Shown in pieces: positions 58,754-64,000 of a stretch of 64,000 bases of DNA; the first letter of the stretch is position 1; each line of letters begins with the position of its first letter. Where the stretch lies: assembly GCF_010977575.1 (NCBI RefSeq), contig NZ_CP048812.1, forward strand, positions 3,472,001-3,536,000, read 5' to 3'. The translations under genes and the position numbers were made by a program. The notes under the pieces are model-generated. The model was given only the letters and a program-made list of their open reading frames with translations, was not told where the DNA came from and searched no databases. The DNA comes from Halomonas socia (GTDB lineage: Bacteria; Pseudomonadota; Gammaproteobacteria; Pseudomonadales; Halomonadaceae).

Positions 58754-59971
58754 GTGACCGGCGAGCACGCCGCGGCACAGCGGCCTGATCTCACGCCTGC
58801 CCCTAACCCGGTGCTGCTGGTGCTGATTGCGCTGGCGGCAACGGCGCTGGCCGGTCTGCCGCTTATCAGCGTGCAGCCCAACCGTATCATGCCCGGAGAG
58901 GGGCTGACGCTGTGGGCCATCGGCGCTGCGCCAGCGCTGCTGGTCGCAGTGGTGCTGCTCGCCGGCCTGGCGTGGCTGGCGTGGCGTCCCACCCGGCGCG
59001 CGCTACGCCTTGCGCTGGCGGCGGTCTGGCTGTTGCTGGCGCTGCTGCCGTGGGCCCTGGTGGCGCTGGCCGCCCAGCAGGTCGACCCCGCGATGAGTTC
59101 GGCGAGGATCGGCCTGGGGGCCGGCCTGTGGGGGGGGCTGTTCGTGCTGCTGCTGGCGCTGCTGGAGCTGATCAACCGTCTAGTGCTGACGCCGCTGCAG
59201 CGCTGGGGACTGCTGCTGGGCCTGGGGTTGTCACTGCTGCTGGCGCTGACCGGCGGCGGTCTCGACAGCCTGGCGCTGATGCGTGAGTACCATGGCCGCA
59301 GTGCGGCCTTTCATGCCGCACTGCGCTATCACCTGGTGCTGGTGGCGGCGGTGGTCGGCATCAGCCTGCTGCTGGCGGCCGTTCTGGCGCTGGCGATGCG
59401 CCGCTGGTCGCGACTGCGGCGCGGCACCTTCAGCGTGCTGAGCGTACTGCAGACGATCCCCAGTTTGGCGTTGTTCGGGCTGCTGCTGGCCCCGCTGGCC
59501 TATCTCGCCGCACGCTTTACCTGGCTCGGCGACCTGGGCGTACGCGGCATCGGCTGGGCGCCGGCGCTGATCGCCCTGGTGGCCTATAGCCTGCTGCCGA
59601 TGACCCGCAACGCCTACGTGGCGCTGGATGAAGTGGCCGCCGATGTCACCGATGCCGCGCGCGGCATGGGCATGAGCTCGGCGCAGGTGTTCTGGCAGGT
59701 GCGCCTGCCGTTGGCGCTGCCGGTGATGCTGGAGGGCATTCGCATCACCGCGGTGCAGGCCATCGGTCTGGCGGCGGTGGCGGCGCTGATCGGTGCCGGC
59801 GGGCTCGGCACCTTCATTTTTCAGGGCCTGGGACAGGCGGCCATGGACCTGGTGCTGCTGGGTGCCTTGCCAATCATCCTGATCGCGCTGCTGGTGGATG
59901 GAATGTTCAGCGCGCTGGCCGAGCAGTTGCGCCGCATTCAGGGACGAGGAGACACAGCCCATGGCGGATGA
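58754..59971 (+). CDS. yehY: ABC permease, YehY type
   Basis: The permease is about 405 residues, with start GTG 58754 or TTG 58745. An N-terminal half with several extra hydrophobic spans precedes the transporter core. The core EAA-like coupling motif is ADVTDAARGMGMSSAQVFWQ, followed by VRLPLALPVMLEGIRI. The extra N-terminal spans match the large YehY permease rather than the short YehW. It overlaps or abuts the receptor gene. Confidence 0.9.
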   Translation: MTGEHAAAQRPDLTPAPNPVLLVLIALAATALAGLPLISVQPNRIMPGEGLTLWAIGAAPALLVAVVLLAGLAWLAWRPTRRALRLALAAVWLLLALLPWALVALAAQQVDPAMSSARIGLGAGLWGGLFVLLLALLELINRLVLTPLQRWGLLLGLGLSLLLALTGGGLDSLALMREYHGRSAAFHAALRYHLVLVAAVVGISLLLAAVLALAMRRWSRLRRGTFSVLSVLQTIPSLALFGLLLAPLAYLAARFTWLGDLGVRGIGWAPALIALVAYSLLPMTRNAYVALDEVAADVTDAARGMGMSSAQVFWQVRLPLALPVMLEGIRITAVQAIGLAAVAALIGAGGLGTFIFQGLGQAAMDLVLLGALPIILIALLVDGMFSALAEQLRRIQGRGDTAHGG

Positions 59972-60947
59972 AAGGCAAGCGGCACCGGCCAAGATCGAGC
60001 TCGATGCGGTGACCAAGCAGTTTGGCGATGCCACCGCGGTGGATGCCATCAGGTTGGCGATCCCCCGCGGCGAGCTGTGCGTGCTGGTCGGCACCTCCGG
60101 CTGCGGCAAGTCGACCACGCTGCGCATGATCAATCGCCTGATCGAGCACACCGCGGGGCAGATCCGCATCGACGGTCAGCAGATCCGCGACTTCGACGAG
60201 CAGCGCCTGCGGCGGCGGATCGGCTACGCCATCCAGAGTACCGGGCTGTTTCCGCACTGGACGGTGGCGCGCAATATCGGCCTAGTACCGCGTCTGCTGC
60301 GCTGGCCGGCGTCGCGCATCGCCGCGCGAGTCAGTGAACTGCTGGCGCTGCTGGGCCTGGACGAGAGCGAGTTCGCCGGCAAGTACCCTCATCAGCTCTC
60401 CGGCGGCCAGGCGCAGCGGGTTGGTGTGGCGCGGGCCCTGGCCGCGGACCCCGAGGTTCTGCTGATGGACGAGCCCTTCGGTGCGCTCGATCCGATCACC
60501 CGCGAGAGCCTTCAAGATGAGCTGCTGCGACTGCAGTCGCGGCTGCACAAGACCATCGTCTTCGTCACCCACGACATGGACGAGGCGCTCAAGCTCGCCG
60601 ACCGTATCGTGGTCATGGATGCCGGCCGTATCGTCCAGCAGGGCAGTGCCGAGGCGCTGCTTCAGGCGCCGGCCAACGCCTTCGTCGAGTCGCTGCTGGG
60701 CGGTCGTGATCGCGGCCTGAAGCACGCTGCCTTGACGCCGGTGGCCGAGCGTATGCGGCCGCTGGCCGGGGGCGCAGGCCAGGCATCGGATACGCTCAGC
60801 GTGGCCGCCGACGACAGCTTGCGCCAGGCGTTGTCATTGATGCTGTGGCACGGCGTCGACAGCCTGCTGGTCAGCGACGCCGACGGGCAGGTGATCGGCA
60901 GCCTCTCGCTGCGTGATGCCGTGGTGGCGAGGGGGGCGAACTCATGA
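59961..60947 (+). CDS. yehX: ABC ATPase with C-terminal CBS region, YehX type
   Basis: The product is 328 residues from the ATG at 59961 (GAGGAGA site), overlapping the permease end by 11 bases. The Walker A is GTSGCGKST, the signature is LSGGQAQRVGVARAL, and the Walker B is VLLMDEPFGALD. The H-loop is VFVTHDMDEAL. The tail (about 270-328) contains a CBS-like segment (DSLRQALSLMLWHGVDSLLV, then DADGQVIGSLSLRD), which in OpuA-type ATPases can sense ionic strength or nucleotides. Confidence 0.95.
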   Translation: MADERQAAPAKIELDAVTKQFGDATAVDAIRLAIPRGELCVLVGTSGCGKSTTLRMINRLIEHTAGQIRIDGQQIRDFDEQRLRRRIGYAIQSTGLFPHWTVARNIGLVPRLLRWPASRIAARVSELLALLGLDESEFAGKYPHQLSGGQAQRVGVARALAADPEVLLMDEPFGALDPITRESLQDELLRLQSRLHKTIVFVTHDMDEALKLADRIVVMDAGRIVQQGSAEALLQAPANAFVESLLGGRDRGLKHAALTPVAERMRPLAGGAGQASDTLSVAADDSLRQALSLMLWHGVDSLLVSDADGQVIGSLSLRDAVVARGANS

Positions 60948-61657
60948 GCCTGGCGCGACGCCTGAGTGCGCCGCTGGTCTGGGCGCTGCTGCTGGCGGCT
61001 CTGATGCTGCTGATGCCGCTATTCGAGGAGGTCTTCCGCCTGGTCGCCCCGGACACGCGTGCGGTGATCTACCAGCGCGACAGCTTCGTAAGCCTGGTGG
61101 CCAGCCACCTGCTGGTGGTGGGGGTGGCCTCGCTGTGTGCCATCGTGCTCGGCATGGGCGCGGCGATCCTGGTCACGCGCTCCTGGGGGCGTGACTTCCT
61201 GCCGCTGGTCAGCCAGCTGGCGTCAATCGGCCAGACCTTCCCACCGGTGGCGGTGCTGGCGCTGGCGGTGCCGGTGCTCGGCTTTGGTAGCCAGCCGACC
61301 ATCGTCGCGCTGGTGCTCTACGGGCTACTGCCGATCGTGCGCAACACCCTGGTGGGCATTCAGGGCATCGCCCCGGGGGTGATGGAGTCGGCGCGCGGCA
61401 TGGGCATGTCAGGGCGCCAGATTCTGTGGCAGGTGGAACTGCCGCTGGCGCGGCCGGTGATCGTGGCCGGCATTCGCACCTCGGTGACGATCAACATCGC
61501 CACCGCAGCGATCGGCTCGACCATCGGCGCCCGCACCCTGGGCGACCCGATCATCGCCGGCATCGTCAACGGCAACACCGCCTTTATCTTGCAGGGCGCG
61601 CTGCTGATCGCGCTGCTGGCGCTGTGCATCGACAGCCTGTTCGAGCGGCTGCAGTAG
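60944..61657 (+). CDS. yehW: ABC permease, YehW type
   Basis: The 237-residue permease has about six TM spans and the EAA-like motif GVMESARGMGMSGRQILWQV. Its start overlaps the ATPase stop by 4 bases (ATGA). It completes the heteromeric four-gene importer. Confidence 0.93.
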   Translation: MSLARRLSAPLVWALLLAALMLLMPLFEEVFRLVAPDTRAVIYQRDSFVSLVASHLLVVGVASLCAIVLGMGAAILVTRSWGRDFLPLVSQLASIGQTFPPVAVLALAVPVLGFGSQPTIVALVLYGLLPIVRNTLVGIQGIAPGVMESARGMGMSGRQILWQVELPLARPVIVAGIRTSVTINIATAAIGSTIGARTLGDPIIAGIVNGNTAFILQGALLIALLALCIDSLFERLQ

Positions 61658-61697
61658 GGGGCGAACCATCTCGGGCCTGATGCGTCACTTTACGGGG

Positions 61698-61713
61698 TGA
61701 CGTTAACGTAAAC
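61698..61713 (+). promoter_or_regulatory. LiuR-like palindromic operator candidate
   Basis: TGACGTTAACGTAAAC contains the perfect palindrome ACGTTAACGT at 61700-61709. From memory it resembles sites assigned to the MerR-family regulator LiuR of branched-chain amino acid catabolism. It sits 139 bases before the E1 alpha gene. No liuR gene is in the window. Confidence 0.4.
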
Positions 61714-61851
61714 TGATGATAGCGTTGATCCTCGAAGATGCGAGGTGGCGCCGAGGGGCTACCTTGAGAACAGGGGCAGTTGCTGTAACGCCCGACGGTT
61801 CCGCCCACAAGGCGTGAACCCTCCTCCGACCACTACCCCAGGGAGAGGATC

Positions 61852-63054
61852 ATGACCCGCGACACCTCAAGCGTGCACGTCCCGCACTTCATGACCGGCG
61901 ATGAATGGCAGGTTCCCACCTTTGCGCTGCTGCGCCAGGACGGCAGCCTGCATGACGGTGCCGAGGCGCCGGAACTGACCCACGACAAGGCACTGCGCAT
62001 CTACCGTGCGATGCGCTTCACCCGGGTGCTCGACGAGCGCATGCTGGCCGCTCAGCGCCAGGGTCGGCTGAGTTTCTACCTGCAGTCCACCGGCGAGGAG
62101 GCGACCGTGGTCGGTGCCACGGCGGCGCTGCAGGATGACGACATGATCATGGCCCAGTACCGTGAGCAGGGCGCGCTGGCCTATCGCGGCTTCTCCATCG
62201 ACGAGTTCATGAACCAGCTGTTCGGCAATGCCCTGGACTACGGCAAGGGGCGCCAGATGCCGATTCACTACGGCTCCGCCGAATACCACTACATGACCAT
62301 CTCCTCGCCGCTGGCGACCCAGATTCCCCAGGCGGTGGGCTACGCCTATGGCCAGAAGCTGGATGGCGAGGGGCGCTGTACCATCACCTTCTTCGGCGAG
62401 GGAGCGGCCTCGGAGGGGGATTTTCATGCCGCCCTCAATATGGCGTCGGTGCATCAGGTGCCGGTGATCTTCCTGTGCCGCAACAACGGCTATGCCATCT
62501 CCACGCCGGTGGTCGAGCAGTTCGCCGCCGACGGCATCGCCCCGCGGGCCTTCGGCTATCGCATGCACGTGATACGCGTCGACGGTAACGACCTGCTGGC
62601 GGTTTACCAGGCCACGCTGGCGGCGCGGCGGCTCGCCGTCGAAGAGAACAAGCCGGTGCTGATCGAGGCCATGACCTACCGCCTGGCGGCGCATTCATCG
62701 TCGGACGATCCCTCCGGCTATCGCAGCCAGAAGGAGGAGGCGGCGTGGCGCGAGAAGGACCCGCTGGCGCGCATGCGCCACTGGCTCGAGCGCCAGGGCT
62801 GGTGGGACGACGACGAGGAGCGCCGGCTCGAGGAGCAACTGCGCGACGAGATGTTGGCCGCCATGAAACGCGCCGAGCGCCAGCCGCCACCGCCGCTGGC
62901 GAGCCTGGTCAGCGATGTCTACGACGAAGTGCCGGCGGCGCTGGCCGAGCAACTGGCGGTGCTGGAGGCCCATGTGCGCCGCTACCCGGAGGAGTATCCG
63001 CGCGGCGCGGCCGGACTCGACGCCGGCGCTGAGACAGCGGCGGGAGGGCAGTGA
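61852..63054 (+). CDS. bkdA1: Branched-chain 2-oxoacid dehydrogenase E1 alpha
   Basis: The 400-residue thiamine-diphosphate-dependent subunit decarboxylates 2-oxo acids from Val, Leu and Ile. The ThDP region reads [20 protein letters not shown]...CRNNGYAIS. The segment [16 protein letters not shown] and the [12 protein letters not shown] substrate region fit BCKDH better than pyruvate dehydrogenase. A GGGAGAGG site precedes the ATG. The E1 beta gene follows at once, and an E2 gene is expected beyond the window. Confidence 0.92.
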   Translation: MTRDTSSVHVPHFMTGDEWQVPTFALLRQDGSLHDGAEAPELTHDKALRIYRAMRFTRVLDERMLAAQRQGRLSFYLQSTGEEATVVGATAALQDDDMIMAQYREQGALAYRGFSIDEFMNQLFGNALDYGKGRQMPIHYGSAEYHYMTISSPLATQIPQAVGYAYGQKLDGEGRCTITFFGEGAASEGDFHAALNMASVHQVPVIFLCRNNGYAISTPVVEQFAADGIAPRAFGYRMHVIRVDGNDLLAVYQATLAARRLAVEENKPVLIEAMTYRLAAHSSSDDPSGYRSQKEEAAWREKDPLARMRHWLERQGWWDDDEERRLEEQLRDEMLAAMKRAERQPPPPLASLVSDVYDEVPAALAEQLAVLEAHVRRYPEEYPRGAAGLDAGAETAAGGQ

Positions 63055-63055
63055 C

Positions 63056-64000
63056 ATGGCGCACATGAATATGCTGCAGGCGATCAATCAGGCGCTGGAT
63101 ATCGCCATGGACAGCGACCCGCGGGTGATCTGCTTCGGCGAGGACGTGGGTGGCTTCGGCGGAGTGTTCCGCGCCACCAGCCACCTGCAGGAGAAATACG
63201 GCAAGGCGCGCTGCTTCAATACGCCGCTGGTCGAGCAGGGTATCGTCGGCTTCGCCAACGGCCTGGCCGCCCAGGGCCACAGGGCGGTCGCCGAGATCCA
63301 GTTTGCCGACTACATCTATCCGGCCTTCGACCAGATCGTCAACGAGAGCGCCAAGTTCCGCTACCGTTCGGGCAATCTGTTCAACGTCGGCGGCCTGACC
63401 ATTCGCACTCCCTACGGTGGCGGCATCTCGGGTGGCCACTACCACTCGCAGTCGCCGGAGGCCTACTTCGCCCATACCCCGGGCCTCAAGGTGGTGGTGC
63501 CGCGCAACCCGCACCAGGCCAAGGGGCTGCTGCTGGCGGCGATCCGCGACCCCAACCCGGTGCTGTTCTTCGAACCCAAGCGCCTCTATCGCGCCTCCAG
63601 CGGCGAGGTGCCCGAGGGCGACTACCAACTGCCGCTGGGCGAGGCCGAGGTGGTCAAGGAGGGGGCCGACATCACGCTGGTGGCGTGGGGCGCGCAGTTG
63701 CCGGTGGTTGAGGAGGCCGCCGAGCTCGCCGAGCGCGACGGCATCTCCAGCGAGGTGATCGACCTGCGCAGCATCCTGCCCTGGGATCGCGACTGCGTAG
63801 CCGAGTCGGTGTTCAAGACCGGGCGCCTGGTGATTAGTCATGAGGCGCCGCTCACCGGCGGTTTTGCCGCCGAGATCGCCGCGGCCATCCAGCAGCGCTG
63901 CTTCCTGTATCTGGAGTCGCCCATCGCCCGCGTCACTGGGCTGGATACGCCGTTTCCGCTGACCCTGGAAAAGGAGTACCTGCCCGATGCCCTCAAGGTG
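63056..64000 (+). CDS. bkdA2: Branched-chain 2-oxoacid dehydrogenase E1 beta, 3' end outside window
   Basis: The first 315 codons are present and the frame is still open at the window edge. Family length is about 325-350. The product begins [18 protein letters not shown], with conserved [54 protein letters not shown] and [20 protein letters not shown]. It pairs with E1 alpha to form the alpha2beta2 decarboxylase. A GGGAGGG site overlaps the end of the E1 alpha gene. Confidence 0.94.
   Translation, partial: MAHMNMLQAINQALDIAMDSDPRVICFGEDVGGFGGVFRATSHLQEKYGKARCFNTPLVEQGIVGFANGLAAQGHRAVAEIQFADYIYPAFDQIVNESAKFRYRSGNLFNVGGLTIRTPYGGGISGGHYHSQSPEAYFAHTPGLKVVVPRNPHQAKGLLLAAIRDPNPVLFFEPKRLYRASSGEVPEGDYQLPLGEAEVVKEGADITLVAWGAQLPVVEEAAELAERDGISSEVIDLRSILPWDRDCVAESVFKTGRLVISHEAPLTGGFAAEIAAAIQQRCFLYLESPIARVTGLDTPFPLTLEKEYLPDALKV

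Overview
The window reads as a high-GC gammaproteobacterial chromosome. The flagellar gene order, TRAP uptake, an OsmF-type osmolyte importer, DUF1853 and DUF2789 proteins and a luxS-mtnN pair all fit the Halomonadaceae (Halomonas and relatives). That assignment is inferred from gene content, since no rRNA or species marker is present.

Layout. Bases 1-12.6 kb hold flgAMN on the minus strand and flgBCDEFGHIJ plus flgKL on the plus strand. Bases 12.6-16.6 kb hold a minus-strand cluster: a TAXI-type TRAP receptor lipoprotein, a fused TRAP permease and a LysR regulator. Divergent from it lies a two-gene 2-aminoadipate/2-oxoadipate catabolic unit (16.9-19.6 kb). Bases 19.6-31.1 kb carry fliFGHIJKLMNOPQR on the minus strand with fliE divergent. 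Bases 31.7-36 kb hold DUF2789, type I asparaginase, flaG, luxS-mtnN and folD. Four tRNA genes (Pro, Arg, His, His) precede the proteostasis block tig-clpP-clpX-lon-hupB-ppiD (36.8-45.2 kb). Next come a frameshifted COG0523 metal-chaperone GTPase behind a Zur-box-like site, lpxH, ppiB, glnS and cysS. A c-di-GMP pair follows: a REC-EAL phosphodiesterase and a YcgR/PilZ/degenerate HD-GYP protein. Bases 54-55.4 kb are a small regulator patch with two XRE proteins. The right end holds an M20 amidohydrolase behind a perfect palindrome, a DUF1853 gene, an OsmF-type ABC operon and the start of a branched-chain 2-oxoacid dehydrogenase operon, whose E1 beta gene is cut by the window edge.

How it fits together. 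Hook-basal-body and export genes form the early and middle flagellar layers. Three sites with the FliA (sigma-28) architecture precede flgM, flgKL and flaG, the expected late class. The TAXI/TRAP system shares its divergent upstream region with the 2-oxoadipate genes, so a link to lysine-derived acids is possible but unproven.

The most unusual item is the TAXI receptor. Its two halves appear in swapped order behind an intact lipoprotein signal, as in a circular permutation. The adjacent permease appears to lose its first 31 codons to a one-base deficit in an A9 tract. Other points of interest are a low-GC acidic insertion in FlgE, the degenerate HD-GYP protein, the broken GTPase and a 20-bp perfect palindrome overlapping a promoter.
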